64,000 nucleotides of DNA. Source: an uncultured Eubacterium sp. (GTDB taxonomy: Bacteria > Bacillota > Clostridia > Lachnospirales > Lachnospiraceae). Under the pieces are notes generated by a model that saw nothing but the letters and a program-made list of their open reading frames with translations, did no database searches and was not told the origin of the DNA. Shown here one piece after another: positions 45,101-53,827 of the stretch. Where the stretch lies: NCBI GenBank assembly GCA_910584645.1, contig CAJUAU010000012.1, positions 14,152-78,151 on the forward strand, written 5' to 3'. Within the stretch, counting starts at the first letter, position 1; every line of letters starts with the position of its first letter. Made by a program: the position numbers and the translations under genes.

Positions 45101-45796
45101 GTTGATAAAGAATCCCCGGTATTTCACAGAAGGTTCCTTTGATAAATAGGACTGGGGCTGGTTAAATTCCAGCAGGCCGGCATCCAGGTATACGGCAGAG
45201 TGCTGTACCGGCACGGCATCCGCCATATAGACCCAGGCAGATACGCCGATCCGTTCGGAGATGTGGAATAAACCGTACATGGCTCCGCGTTTGTTGGAAC
45301 CGGCGATGACAAGAGCCTGGCTGATCCCGGAGTAACCACAGGAGGAAAGTACGTCTCCACTTACAAACTGCATCTGGTAACAGTCCCATTTCAGTTCACC
45401 GTTTTTGTACAGTCCGGAGACATCGATATTTCCATTCGATATAAGCCGGTCCAGGATCTCGTTATGTCCAATCGTGCCGGCAATGATGACATTGCCGGAC
45501 AGCTGGCCTGTGTTCGTGGCGACATCTGCCGGCGTCCCTGTTACCCGTCCCACATCTTCTGCAAATGTGTCGGCAATGATCTTGAGGCCGCAGTATTCAT
45601 TGCCGCCGTCGCGGCTGACTTCCTCCTGGTCTGCGTCTACGTATACGGTGGCGGAAGTCCATTCATCGGCGAGGAGAAAACCACTGGAAGTTCCGAGCTG
45701 ATCTTCCTCAGCCGCTCTTGAAATGTTTACGTGCAGATGTTCCATAGTCACTGTCATTGTAAGAATAAGGATAAGTGCTAATATTTTCCTTTTCAT
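42107..45796 (-). CDS. Secreted GH115 xylan alpha-glucuronidase with leucine-rich tail
   Basis: A 1229-residue exported enzyme. Signal peptide about 1-28; GH115 domain about 35-690, recognised by the pattern GNVIIAGTIGHNEILDRLIS, GLFHISERIGVSAWVYMADA, KYRGFFINDESPSFTGWANQ and MRMKANYLWPAMWG-like segment; GH115 C-terminal domain about 850-1100; Pro-rich linker; LRR_5 tail about 1135-1229 (NAFRNCKKLKRITIGSNVRN). GH115 enzymes remove (4-O-methyl)glucuronic acid from xylan. Start at 45796: AAAGGAG 7 bases upstream; the earlier in-frame ATG lacks support. Divergent from an AraC regulator. Confidence 0.9.
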   Translation of the reverse strand: MKRKILALILILTMTVTMEHLHVNISRAAEEDQLGTSSGFLLADEWTSATVYVDADQEEVSRDGGNEYCGLKIIADTFAEDVGRVTGTPADVATNTGQLSGNVIIAGTIGHNEILDRLISNGNIDVSGLYKNGELKWDCYQMQFVSGDVLSSCGYSGISQALVIAGSNKRGAMYGLFHISERIGVSAWVYMADAVPVQHSAVYLDAGLLEFNQPQSYLSKEPSVKYRGFFINDESPSFTGWANQAFKGLNEDCYQHIFELIIRMKANYLWPAMWGNSFSDEGKSKSFRLANAVLADAYGVCMGTSHHEACHRAGVEWQRKYTSYGTSNAWDYTKNADAIYQFWKGGIERNGSFENTITMGMRGEADSALQGGVQHNIDLLKTIISDQTEIIDNYIKDHPDSKTAAAPKIYIPYSENEEYFYGPDDGSIDGLNKWDGLEDVTIMLTDDNYGNLRSVPEESVRDRKAGWGLYYHLDGHVGTGAYEWVSSTQLEHIWDQLTMAYDYNIRDIWVVNVGDIKPVEMELNYAMALAYDMEKWGQSNTAETYRKEWLQAQLGGKANCPDEAAEGIASCVADFLKISTYRKAEYVKPELYSIENYNEAQEVLDLCLKTMEKADYYYDYYFRGTDWDDAYYQIVYYQAVATANVTRMMIFKSLNDFYAKQNSSLANVYASLVEDCIEYDKELTDYYNNDMTNGKWKKMMSSPHVGFVTWNSDGWSYPKAKRITLSEEAKMLVSVDGDAKAYETGTLSFPLFTNTGKQRYCVTLSNGGTSDYSFTTGTLADWIQITDKDGSQIVNGGTVSEAAYFYISVDWTKVRSDKTGTVVIKGNDQTVKLTVQTSYTDYKSKGIGTHIESHDVVTIDGKEYADNAGSATGVSWECIHGYGRYDSVMKMFPVTESFTEKTGNTYQVKVGNNTRTVTEYEPPTEAPYLEYRFYVDEDDDYTFTAYTTPTNNIFKPSDWGYVPVELFYGIQVDDNQIQNVNSLPDGKYISYAADGDNRWKDGIMNNIHVSASKEHVSAGVHTVRIYGMHAGLGLERLVISNKDIKESYLGPEKTFMLDYDVIPEQKKGIHFEAAASPLNYGSPSDITSITDPADHNDPADPFMEETPIPGPVSTPAPSNDPESKKDLKQVVVPATLKIQGRKLKVTSIEKNAFRNCKKLKRITIGSNVRNIGSGAFRSCSKLKKIIFQTKQLRKPGKHAFQGISKKVSVKVPKGMSRKQTKIFKNLKFS

Positions 45797-45837
45797 CTTA
45801 CGCTCCTTTCTTTGCATATTTTACTGCGTTGCTGCAT

Positions 45838-45887
45838 TTCTATGCTTGTATCGTATCATATTATTATGATATAATCATTGCATAGAA
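45838..45887. promoter_or_regulatory. Divergent GH115/araC control region with concentric dyads
   Basis: TATCATA-TTAT-TATGATA (45854-45871) is a perfect inverted repeat. TTCTATGC (45838-45845) and GCATAGAA (45880-45887) form a second, outer inverted repeat with exactly the same centre. TTGTAT (45846-45851) and TATAAT (45870-45875) with an 18-base spacer form a likely araC promoter overlapping the dyads. Confidence 0.55.
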
Positions 45888-45930
45888 GGTAATAAATATT
45901 GCGCGAACGTATACTTTTTGGAGGGGATTT

Positions 45931-46794
45931 ATGGAGGTTTCACTGGGAGATATCATACAAAGTGATGCGGTAAGGAATATTTTGTGCTATCACAATGTCA
46001 CTACAGACTTGTTTACGGGTCCCAATCCATCCTATCACAGACACGATGCCTATGAGATTTATCTTTTTATCAGAGGGAATACGAAGATGTATGTGGAACA
46101 GAGCTGCTATCAGCTGTCTTCGGGAGACTGCATGGTGATCCTTCCGGGGCAATTACACCGGTGCATTGTGACAGACACGGATCCTTATGAACGTATTTTC
46201 ATTAACATTACAGAAGAGGCACTGCGGATACTTTCCTCTGCCTCTACGGATCTTCTTGCACGTTTTCATCCCTGTGGAGAGAACCGCATTATCCGTTTAT
46301 CTGCATATAATATGGAGCAGTTTATAGCGCTGACGGATGAGTATTTGAAGATTTCCCATTCTTCAGAATATGGCTGCGATCTTAGGGCAGTTTATCTTCT
46401 TACAGAGCTGATCTTGTTTACGAACCGGCTTTTTGGCGATCCGAAAAGAAGAAGGTACGATAATGTTATGCCTGAGCTTGTATCAAGTACAATGAAGTAT
46501 GTGGAAGAACATTTGACGGAGGATATTTCTCTTACAAAGCTCAGTCATTCTCTAAACTACAGCAGCAAATATATCAGTGTGCAGTTTAAAGCACATACGG
46601 GGCTATCGCTCCGGGAATATATTCTGGATCAGAGAGTCGAATGTGCTAAGAGGTTACTGACGTCGGGCAGCAGTGTGTCCGAAGCCTGCCTGTGTTCCGG
46701 TTTCAGCGATTATTCCAATTTTATACGCAGCTTTAAAAAAAAGACCGGGATCTCTCCTGGACGTTTTAGAAAGGAAAAGACTGGTACGAAATAA
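45931..46794 (+). CDS. AraC-family transcriptional regulator
   Basis: A 287-residue protein: N-terminal cupin-like sugar-sensing domain (about 20-150; YHRHDAYEIYLFIRG, GDCMVILPGQLHRC) and a C-terminal double helix-turn-helix about 185-285 (DISLTKLSHSLNYSSKYISV, GFSDYSNFIRSFKKKTGISP). It is divergent from the GH115 gene and probably controls the xylan locus in response to a xylan-derived sugar. GGAGG lies before the ATG. Confidence 0.9.
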   Translation: MEVSLGDIIQSDAVRNILCYHNVTTDLFTGPNPSYHRHDAYEIYLFIRGNTKMYVEQSCYQLSSGDCMVILPGQLHRCIVTDTDPYERIFINITEEALRILSSASTDLLARFHPCGENRIIRLSAYNMEQFIALTDEYLKISHSSEYGCDLRAVYLLTELILFTNRLFGDPKRRRYDNVMPELVSSTMKYVEEHLTEDISLTKLSHSLNYSSKYISVQFKAHTGLSLREYILDQRVECAKRLLTSGSSVSEACLCSGFSDYSNFIRSFKKKTGISPGRFRKEKTGTK

Positions 46795-46833
46795 TTTTAA
46801 AGCTGACCGACAAAAAAATACAATTTTTTACAG

Positions 46834-46868
46834 ACACCATATCTTGTACCAGATGTGGTGTTTTGTTT
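46834..46868 (+). terminator. Terminator after araC
   Basis: Stem ACACCATATC (46834-46843) with GATGTGGTGT (46852-46861), one G-T/A-C irregularity, followed by TTTGTTT. Confidence 0.65.
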
Positions 46869-46952
46869 ATATGGGAACAAGATGTGGTGGTGAAACCATA
46901 TGAAAGCTACTGAAAACCGGGGATTTACATCAAATATGTGTCAAAAAAATGC

Positions 46953-46981
46953 TTGCCTAATTCCCTAAAGTGGAGTAAAAT
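46953..46981 (+). promoter_or_regulatory. Promoter of the division/cell-wall cluster
   Basis: TTGCCT (46953-46958) and TAAAAT (46976-46981), spacer 17. A GTGGAG box also lies inside the spacer. Confidence 0.6.
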
Positions 46982-46990
46982 CTAATTAAA

Positions 46991-47040
46991 AGTGGAGCGA
47001 AGTGGAGTGAAGTGGTACGAAGTGGTGGCTTGGTGGCACA
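46991..47040 (+). promoter_or_regulatory. mraZ: MraZ binding boxes
   Basis: Tandem decamers AGTGGAGCGA, AGTGGAGTGA, AGTGGTACGA, AGTGGTGGCT and TGGTGGCACA, i.e. GTGG cores repeated every 10 bases just downstream of the promoter. This is the known operator layout of MraZ, which represses its own cluster by binding GTG-type direct repeats as a ring. Confidence 0.8.
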
Positions 47041-47073
47041 GGTATTTCCGCGGAGGGAAGTTGGTGAAGTCCT

Positions 47074-47502
47074 ATGTTCATGGGTACTTATGAACACAGC
47101 ATTGATACAAAAGGAAGAGTGATCATCCCGGCAAAGTTCAGGGAACAGCTGGGGGATTCTTTTGTAGTGACACTGGGACTGGACGGATGCCTGTTTGTGT
47201 ATCCGGAGAGCGAGTGGCAGGACTTCGTCAAGGAACTGAAAGAGCTTCCGGGCAGCAAGGAAGCCCGTAAATTACAGAGATATTTCATGGCAGGAGCTGC
47301 ACCCTGCGATGTGGACAAGCAGGGACGTGTCCTGATCCCCGTCAGTTTGAGAGAAAAGGCGGGATTGGAAAGGGATATTGTCTTTGTGGGAGTGATGAGT
47401 AAGATCGAGATATGGAGTAAGGAACACTGGGATGAAAATGATGACTTTGACAATGTAGATGAGATCGCAGAACATATGTCTGAACTTGGACTTTCGTACT
47501 GA
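47074..47502 (+). CDS. mraZ: Transcriptional regulator MraZ
   Basis: 142 residues with two AbrB-like SpoVT/MraZ motifs: [20 protein letters not shown] and [20 protein letters not shown], each with the D-x-K/Q-G-R signature. It forms a ring that binds the GTGG repeats found before the gene and controls the dcw cluster. First gene of the cluster; the next (rsmH) starts 68 bases on. Confidence 0.95.
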   Translation: MFMGTYEHSIDTKGRVIIPAKFREQLGDSFVVTLGLDGCLFVYPESEWQDFVKELKELPGSKEARKLQRYFMAGAAPCDVDKQGRVLIPVSLREKAGLERDIVFVGVMSKIEIWSKEHWDENDDFDNVDEIAEHMSELGLSY

Positions 47503-47570
47503 TCCTGGTGACTGGTGGCCGCAGATCAGGTGGAACCGGCAGCTCAATGGCCAGTTTAATGGAGGAAACG

Positions 47571-48509
47571 ATGGAATTTAATCATATATCAGTGCTGTTA
47601 AAGGAATGTATTGAAGGTCTGAATATCGATCCGCAGGGAATCTATGTAGATGGTACCCTCGGCGGAGCCGGCCATGGCTATGAGGTCTGCAGCCGTCTTT
47701 CCGAAAGAGGAAAGTTTATCGGTATCGATCAGGACGAGGATGCCATTATGGCATCGACGGAGCGGCTCAGTGAATTTGGAGACAAAGTTACAATCATAAA
47801 AAGCAACTATGTTCATATGAAACAGGTACTCGCTGATCAAAAAATTGAAAAGGTAAACGGCATTCTTCTGGATCTGGGTGTGTCATCCTATCAGCTGGAT
47901 ACGGAGGAGAGAGGATTTTCTTACATGGCAGATGCGGCTCTGGATATGCGGATGGACCGTACACAGATGCTGACTGCAGCAGATGTGGTGAATTCTTATC
48001 CGGAAGAGAAATTATACCAGATACTTAAGGATTATGGGGAAGAACGCTTTGCCAGAAGCATCGCGAAGCATATTGTACAGAGACGGCAGGAAAGAGCGAT
48101 CGGTACCACGGGAGAACTGGTGGATATCATTCGGGCTTCCATGCCGGCAAAGGCGAAAAACAGTAAGGGACACCCGGCAAAACGAAGTTTTCAGGCGATC
48201 CGCATTGAGGTCAACCATGAGCTGGAGGTTCTCCAGGAAGCTCTGGAGGATATGGTGTCACTTCTGGCAGACAGGGGAAGACTGTGTATCATCACCTTCC
48301 ATTCTCTGGAAGACCGGATGGTAAAGAATTTTTTCCGCAGGATGGAACATCCCTGCACCTGTCCGCCAGATTTTCCGGTGTGTGTCTGTGGAAATAAAAC
48401 AAAAGGGAAAGTGATTACCAGAAAGCCGATCCTTCCGGGGATGGAAGAACTGGCAGGAAATAAACGCTCGAAAAGTGCGAAACTTCGCATTTTTGAACGG
48501 AGAGACTAG
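47571..48509 (+). CDS. rsmH: 16S rRNA (cytosine1402-N4)-methyltransferase RsmH
   Basis: 312 residues beginning [20 protein letters not shown], with SAM site [39 protein letters not shown] and the family stretch [20 protein letters not shown]. It methylates C1402 of 16S rRNA in the ribosomal P site. GGAGG 5 bases before ATG 47571 decides for this start over longer frames from 47508. C-terminal Cys pattern [14 protein letters not shown] present. Confidence 0.95.
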   Translation: MEFNHISVLLKECIEGLNIDPQGIYVDGTLGGAGHGYEVCSRLSERGKFIGIDQDEDAIMASTERLSEFGDKVTIIKSNYVHMKQVLADQKIEKVNGILLDLGVSSYQLDTEERGFSYMADAALDMRMDRTQMLTAADVVNSYPEEKLYQILKDYGEERFARSIAKHIVQRRQERAIGTTGELVDIIRASMPAKAKNSKGHPAKRSFQAIRIEVNHELEVLQEALEDMVSLLADRGRLCIITFHSLEDRMVKNFFRRMEHPCTCPPDFPVCVCGNKTKGKVITRKPILPGMEELAGNKRSKSAKLRIFERRD

Positions 48510-48522
48510 GGGGATTTATCGG

Positions 48523-48957
48523 ATGGCAGGAAAGACAACTTACATATATGGAAATACGGCGCGGAAATTAAGCGCGGAGCCGGCGAGGCGGATCGAAAGA
48601 GAGCCGGGCAGGCGGCCCCAGAGAAGACCGCAGCCGGTAAAGAGAAGACGGATTGACCGGGTTTCTGTCGCGCTTATTGTAATAACATTTGCCATAGCGT
48701 TCTCAGTGTGCTATTATTATTTAAAACTGCAGTTCCAGAATACCTACCTCAGCAAAGGGGTAGTAGGACTTGAGAGCGAAGTGGTAGAGATGGAAAAAGA
48801 AAATTCCAATGCACTTCAGGAGCTGGAAGAAGAGCTGGATCTGGGAGCTATCTACAAAAAAGCAACGAAGGAGTTAGGGATGAAAAGTGCTAAGAGCGGC
48901 CAGATCTTTACTTATGAAAGCAAAAAAAGTACTCAGGTAAGACTGCATAATAAGTAG
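48523..48957 (+). CDS. ftsL: FtsL-like septum protein
   Basis: 144 residues: basic N-terminal cytoplasmic tail (about 1-50), one membrane helix (VSVALIVITFAIAFSVCYYY), then a coiled coil about 75-115 and a C-terminal tail. Size, topology and position between rsmH and the division penicillin-binding protein genes fit FtsL, part of the FtsLBQ complex activating FtsW/FtsI. The sequence itself is poorly conserved, as usual. AGGGGGA lies upstream of ATG 48523. Confidence 0.8.
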   Translation: MAGKTTYIYGNTARKLSAEPARRIEREPGRRPQRRPQPVKRRRIDRVSVALIVITFAIAFSVCYYYLKLQFQNTYLSKGVVGLESEVVEMEKENSNALQELEEELDLGAIYKKATKELGMKSAKSGQIFTYESKKSTQVRLHNK

Positions 48958-48973
48958 GAAAAGGTGAATTGGA

Positions 48974-50950
48974 ATGGTGATCCGCAGAAGAGCCCACAGG
49001 ATAAGAAGGAGACCAAAAAGATTTACAAGAGGGATGAAACAGACCCTCTTTCTCTTTTTGGTGTTTGTTTTCCTTCTGTTTATAGCACTTGGTGTAAGGA
49101 TATATACACTAAACAGAGACAATGGTGACGCCTACAAAAAGCAGGTGTTTTCCCAGCAGTCCTATACCAATAAAGTGTTGAATTACAGGAGGGGGGCGAT
49201 CAAGGACCGCAATGGCACGATCCTTGCCCAGAGCGTCCGCAAATTCAACCTGATCCTGGAACCCAGGACGATATTGGCGGATCCGGAAGTAAAGGCAGAT
49301 ACCCTGGAGATGATCGCCCGGTATTTTTCTTTTGATACCGGTGTCATAGAACAGATCCTTGCGGAGCATCCGGAATCCATGTATCAGCATGTGGAGGGAC
49401 TGAAAGAACTTACCAGGAAGCAGATCTCTGGATTTCAGGATGAGATAGAGGAAAATAATAAAAAGAAAAAGGAAAAGGATAAGAAAAAGATACAGGGTGT
49501 ATGGTTTGAGGAAGTCTTTACCAGAGAATATCCGATGGATACGATAGGCGCCAATGTCGTAGGATTTACCTCCTCAGAGAATCAGGGGACCTACGGTGTG
49601 GAGGGGAGTTATAACGATCAACTTAATGGAAAGAATGGCAGGGAGTACGGCTACTTTGATGCCAATATGGATTTTCAGAGAACGGTGAAAAAGGCCATGA
49701 ATGGAAATTCTGTGGTGCTGACGCTGGATGCCAATGTTCAGAGGATCGTAGAACAGCAGATTAAAAAGTATAACAAGGATGTGGGGGCAAAAAACATAGG
49801 TGTTCTGGTAATGAACCCGAAAAATGGAGAGATACTTGCCATGGCTTCCCAGAATAGTTACAATCTGAATGAGCCAAGAGATCTCTCACTGATGTACACA
49901 CAGGAAGAAATTGCGGGAATGGACGAAGAGACTACTACTAAAAATCTGATGACGATGTGGTCAAATTTCTGTATTGCCCATGATTATGAGCCGGGATCCA
50001 CCTTTAAACCTTTTACGGTAGCGGCGGCACTGGATGAGGGGACGGTGAAAGATTCTGACTCCTTTGGCTGCAGCGGGGTGAGAAATGTGGCGGGGACAGA
50101 GATTCACTGCGCGGTCCGCAGCGGACACGGAGCCGTATCATTACAGCAGAGCCTGATGGAATCCTGTAACAGTGCGCTTATGAAGATCGGGGAAGATCTT
50201 GGGAGAACGAACTTTAGCAAATACAATAAGATTTTTGGATTTGGCCAGAGGACAGGCATTGACCTGCCGGGAGAGAGTGCTGGTTTAATTCATACAGAAG
50301 AGGAACTGAATCCGGTGGAACTCGCCACCAGCAGCTTTGGACAGACACAGACGGTGACTATGGTGCAGATGGCAGCGGGATTTTCTTCCCTTCTGAACGG
50401 AGGAAATTATTACCAGCCCCATATTGTTAAAGAGATTCAGAATGAAAATGGTGCAGTAGTGGAGAGTACAGAGCCAGTTGTAGTGAAGAGGACAGTGTCG
50501 GAGGCTACCAGCCGTCTGATCCGCAAGTATATGAAAGCTACGGTGGAAGAGGGAACGGCAAAGCCGGCGCAGGTCAAAGGGTACTCCATCGGAGGAAAGA
50601 CCGGGACGGCGGAGAAGAGACCGGTGACAGACAAAAAATATCTGGTTTCTTTTATTGGCTGCGTTCCGGCAGAAGATCCCCAGGCGGTGGTATATGTAAT
50701 TATTGATGAACCGAATGTAGAGGATCAGGCCCACAGTACTTATGCCACAGAATATGCGTCGAAGATCATGAAAAAAATCCTTCCGTTTTTAGGGATCTAT
50801 TCCGAGGCGAAGGAGACTCCGGCCCCATCAGCAGAGGAGGGGCAGCCGGCAGAGAATGAACCGGCGCAGGAAGACGGGCAGCCGGCAGAGAATGATCCGG
50901 AGCCAGAAGATGGAATACCAGCAGAAGGTACGCCGACTGAGGAAGAATAG
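48974..50950 (+). CDS. Class B penicillin-binding protein, FtsI/SpoVD type
   Basis: A 658-residue transpeptidase: cytoplasmic basic start, one membrane helix about 24-43, PBP dimer domain about 58-210, transpeptidase domain about 240-610 with SxxK as STFK (YEPGSTFKPF), SxN as SCN (MESCNSALM) and KTG (GGKTGTAEK). The tail, about 612-658, is an acidic Pro/Glu repeat (GQPAENEPAQEDGQPAEN) not seen in the second PBP. No PASTA domains. It cross-links septal peptidoglycan with the SEDS protein FtsW. 23-base gap to the ftsL gene. Confidence 0.92.
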   Translation: MVIRRRAHRIRRRPKRFTRGMKQTLFLFLVFVFLLFIALGVRIYTLNRDNGDAYKKQVFSQQSYTNKVLNYRRGAIKDRNGTILAQSVRKFNLILEPRTILADPEVKADTLEMIARYFSFDTGVIEQILAEHPESMYQHVEGLKELTRKQISGFQDEIEENNKKKKEKDKKKIQGVWFEEVFTREYPMDTIGANVVGFTSSENQGTYGVEGSYNDQLNGKNGREYGYFDANMDFQRTVKKAMNGNSVVLTLDANVQRIVEQQIKKYNKDVGAKNIGVLVMNPKNGEILAMASQNSYNLNEPRDLSLMYTQEEIAGMDEETTTKNLMTMWSNFCIAHDYEPGSTFKPFTVAAALDEGTVKDSDSFGCSGVRNVAGTEIHCAVRSGHGAVSLQQSLMESCNSALMKIGEDLGRTNFSKYNKIFGFGQRTGIDLPGESAGLIHTEEELNPVELATSSFGQTQTVTMVQMAAGFSSLLNGGNYYQPHIVKEIQNENGAVVESTEPVVVKRTVSEATSRLIRKYMKATVEEGTAKPAQVKGYSIGGKTGTAEKRPVTDKKYLVSFIGCVPAEDPQAVVYVIIDEPNVEDQAHSTYATEYASKIMKKILPFLGIYSEAKETPAPSAEEGQPAENEPAQEDGQPAENDPEPEDGIPAEGTPTEEE

Positions 50951-51009
50951 GTATATCTTTATTCCCTTTATAATACATTAATAAAGATATATGTTTCTGA
51001 GGAGGCAGT

Positions 51010-52728
51010 ATGCTGGTCAGACATAAGACATATCAAAGACAGAATCTGTTTTTGACGCTCTTTGTGTTTGCACTGATCCTCACCTGTATGATGGCAAGGC
51101 TTGGATATCTGATGATTTATCGGGCAGACTATTACGGGGTGCTGGCAAAGGAGCTTCACGAGAGAGAGCGGGCGATCAAAGCCGAGCGGGGAAAGATTCT
51201 CGACCGCAACGGTAATCTTCTGGCGGGCAATGTTTCTGTGTCTACGATCTCTGTCATACACAGCCAGGTCAAAGAGCCGGAGCGGGTGATATCCATATTA
51301 TCTAAAGAACTGGGGATCGACGAGGAAACGATCCGGAAAAAAGTGGAAAAAGTTTCCTCCCGTGAAAAGATAAAATCTAATGTAGAAAAAGAAGTTTCGG
51401 ACAGGATCCGGGGCTACCGTCTGGCGGGAGTCACGGTGGATGAGGATTATAAAAGATACTACGAATATGGCTCCCTTGCCTCAAAGGTTTTAGGATTTAC
51501 TGGTGGAGATAACCAGGGGATCATAGGTCTGGAAGTCTCCTACGAAAAGTTTCTAAAAGGCATCGACGGCTCCATCCTGACGATGACCACGGCAGGGGGA
51601 ACGGAGATCAAAAATGGTGCAGAGGACCGGATCGAGCCCGTGGCGGGCTGGACGCTGACCACAAGTCTGGATCTGAATGTAATGAAATATGCAAACCAGG
51701 TGGCATATACCCTGCTGGAGCAGAAGCAGGCGAAAACGGTGGAGATCATTATCATGAACCCGCAGAACGGGGAAATATATGCCATGGTCAACGCGCCGGA
51801 ATTTGATCTCAACCACCCCTATGAACTGACAGGAGGATCAGAGGGACTGTCACAGAAAGAAAAGATGGATAAGCTGAATAACCAGTGGAGAAATCTGGCG
51901 GTCAGTGACACCTATGAGCCGGGATCTACCTTTAAAGTCATTACCACCGCGGCGGCTCTGGATAAGGGAGTTGTGAAGATGACAGACACCTTTTCCTGTC
52001 CGGGGTATAAAATAGTGGAAGACCGCAGGATACGATGCCATAAGACTACAGGGCATGGTTCAGAAACCTTTTTGCAGGGGATCATGAATTCCTGTAACCC
52101 GGTTTTCATGGAAGTGGGAGCCAGGGTTGGTGTGAGTGGAATGTTTGAGGAAATAAATCGGTTAGGGATCCTGAAAAAGACCGGCATCGACGTGCCGGGG
52201 GAAGCAGGAACTATTATGCATAAGAAGGAAAATGTGGGGGCGGTGGAACTTGCCACGATGTCCTTCGGACAGTCTTTTCAGCTGTCTCCGATCCGGATGC
52301 TGACTTCCATCTCCCAGATCATCAACGGGGGAAAGAGCATTACGCCGCATTTTGGTGTAAGTGCCACGAACAGCGACGGGACAGTAATGAAAAAATTTGC
52401 CTATAGCAGCGGCGAAGAGGTGATCACCGAGGAGAAATCCAAAGAAATCTGCGAGGCGCTGGGTCATGTGGTGTCAGAAGGCGGAGGGAAAAATGCCGCG
52501 GTGGAGGGGTATATGGTAGGGGCCAAGACGGGAACCAGCCAGAAACTTCCCAGGGGAAACGGAAAATATATCGCATCCTGTATGGGATTTTCCCCGGTGG
52601 AGAATCCGCAGGTGATCGCGCTGGTCCGCATCGATGAACCCCAGGGACTGTATTATGGAGGAACCATTGCAGCACCGGCAATCTCTTCGATCTATACCAA
52701 CATTCTTCCGTATCTTCTCGAAGAATAA
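51010..52728 (+). CDS. Second class B penicillin-binding protein, SpoVD/FtsI type
   Basis: 572 residues, with helix about 16-36, dimer domain, and transpeptidase motifs STFK (YEPGSTFKVI), SCN (MNSCNPVFM) and KTG (GAKTGTSQK). No PASTA and no acidic tail. Having two class B PBPs between ftsL and mraY is common in spore-forming Firmicutes, one usually for vegetative septation and the other for sporulation (SpoVD); which of the two plays each role cannot be decided from sequence alone. GGAGG 7 bases upstream of ATG. Confidence 0.9.
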   Translation: MLVRHKTYQRQNLFLTLFVFALILTCMMARLGYLMIYRADYYGVLAKELHERERAIKAERGKILDRNGNLLAGNVSVSTISVIHSQVKEPERVISILSKELGIDEETIRKKVEKVSSREKIKSNVEKEVSDRIRGYRLAGVTVDEDYKRYYEYGSLASKVLGFTGGDNQGIIGLEVSYEKFLKGIDGSILTMTTAGGTEIKNGAEDRIEPVAGWTLTTSLDLNVMKYANQVAYTLLEQKQAKTVEIIIMNPQNGEIYAMVNAPEFDLNHPYELTGGSEGLSQKEKMDKLNNQWRNLAVSDTYEPGSTFKVITTAAALDKGVVKMTDTFSCPGYKIVEDRRIRCHKTTGHGSETFLQGIMNSCNPVFMEVGARVGVSGMFEEINRLGILKKTGIDVPGEAGTIMHKKENVGAVELATMSFGQSFQLSPIRMLTSISQIINGGKSITPHFGVSATNSDGTVMKKFAYSSGEEVITEEKSKEICEALGHVVSEGGGKNAAVEGYMVGAKTGTSQKLPRGNGKYIASCMGFSPVENPQVIALVRIDEPQGLYYGGTIAAPAISSIYTNILPYLLEE

Positions 52729-52810
52729 CCCTTGCGATGCTGGCAGTAATGGAGTACAATTACTATTGCATGATCTGTAAACTAAATTTCGATAAAATGA
52801 GGTGTAAAAG

Positions 52811-53776
52811 GTGAATTATAATTTAAGTATTTTGATGCCGGTTGTTATTTCTTTTGGAATCAGTGTGGTCCTGTGCCCGATCATCATTCCCTTTCTGCGA
52901 AAGCTAAAGTTCGGGCAGTATGTGAGGGACGACGGTCCGGAATCCCATCTAAAAAAGGCAGGGACGCCTACCATGGGTGGTCTCGTTATTCTGGTGTCCA
53001 TCCTTCTTACATCTCTGATCTACATAAGAAGATATCCCGATATCATACCGGTTCTGTTTATGACGCTGGGATTTGGGATCATTGGTTTTCTGGATGATTA
53101 TATCAAAGTTGTGATGAAGCGGTCTCTGGGATTGAAGCCCCTGCAGAAAATGTTTGGCCAGTTTATCGTCACCGCCATTTTCGTATATTACTATTTCAAT
53201 GTGGCGAAGATTGAGGCCTCCATTGTGATCCCCTTTACCGGGGGAATGGCCTTTACTATGCCAGACTGGCTTTTTATCATCTTTGTATTTATCGTTGTAC
53301 TGGGAACTGTCAATGGTGTGAACTTTACCGATGGCCTGGATGGGCTGGCTTCAGGAGTCACTGCCATCGTAGCGACATTCTTTACGGTGGCGGCGCTGGC
53401 GGTCAATGCAGCCATGGCTCCGATCACGGGAGCAGTGGTAGGAAGCCTTTTGGGATTTCTGCTGTTCAATACGTACCCGGCAAGGGTTTTTATGGGCGAC
53501 ACAGGATCGCTGGCGCTGGGTGGCTTTGTGGCTTCTATCGCACTTATGCTGCGCATGCCGCTTTTTATCGTGATCGTTGGTTTGATCTATCTGGTCGAGG
53601 TGATCTCGGTGATGCTCCAGGTAGGTTACTTTAAGTTGACCCATGGTAAGCGGATCTTTAAGATGGCTCCGATCCACCACCATTTTGAACTGAGTGGTTT
53701 CTCGGAGACCCAGGTGGTGGCAGCTTTCAGTATTGTCACAGCGATCTTATGTCTGCTGGGACTTATGGCGATGTAG
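52811..53776 (+). CDS. mraY: Phospho-N-acetylmuramoyl-pentapeptide transferase MraY
   Basis: 321 residues, about ten membrane helices, GTG start with GAGGTG upstream. MraY signatures: GTPTMGGLVIL, the Mg-binding VNFTDGLDGLASGVT, LLFNTYPARVFMGDTGSLAL and MAPIHHHFELSGFSETQ. It makes lipid I from undecaprenyl phosphate and UDP-MurNAc-pentapeptide. Followed 51 bases later by murD. Confidence 0.95.
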   Translation: MNYNLSILMPVVISFGISVVLCPIIIPFLRKLKFGQYVRDDGPESHLKKAGTPTMGGLVILVSILLTSLIYIRRYPDIIPVLFMTLGFGIIGFLDDYIKVVMKRSLGLKPLQKMFGQFIVTAIFVYYYFNVAKIEASIVIPFTGGMAFTMPDWLFIIFVFIVVLGTVNGVNFTDGLDGLASGVTAIVATFFTVAALAVNAAMAPITGAVVGSLLGFLLFNTYPARVFMGDTGSLALGGFVASIALMLRMPLFIVIVGLIYLVEVISVMLQVGYFKLTHGKRIFKMAPIHHHFELSGFSETQVVAAFSIVTAILCLLGLMAM

Positions 53777-53827
53777 CTCCGGGGTCCCACCGGGAAAAGA
53801 CGATGTTTGAAAAGTGAGGAATCCAAT

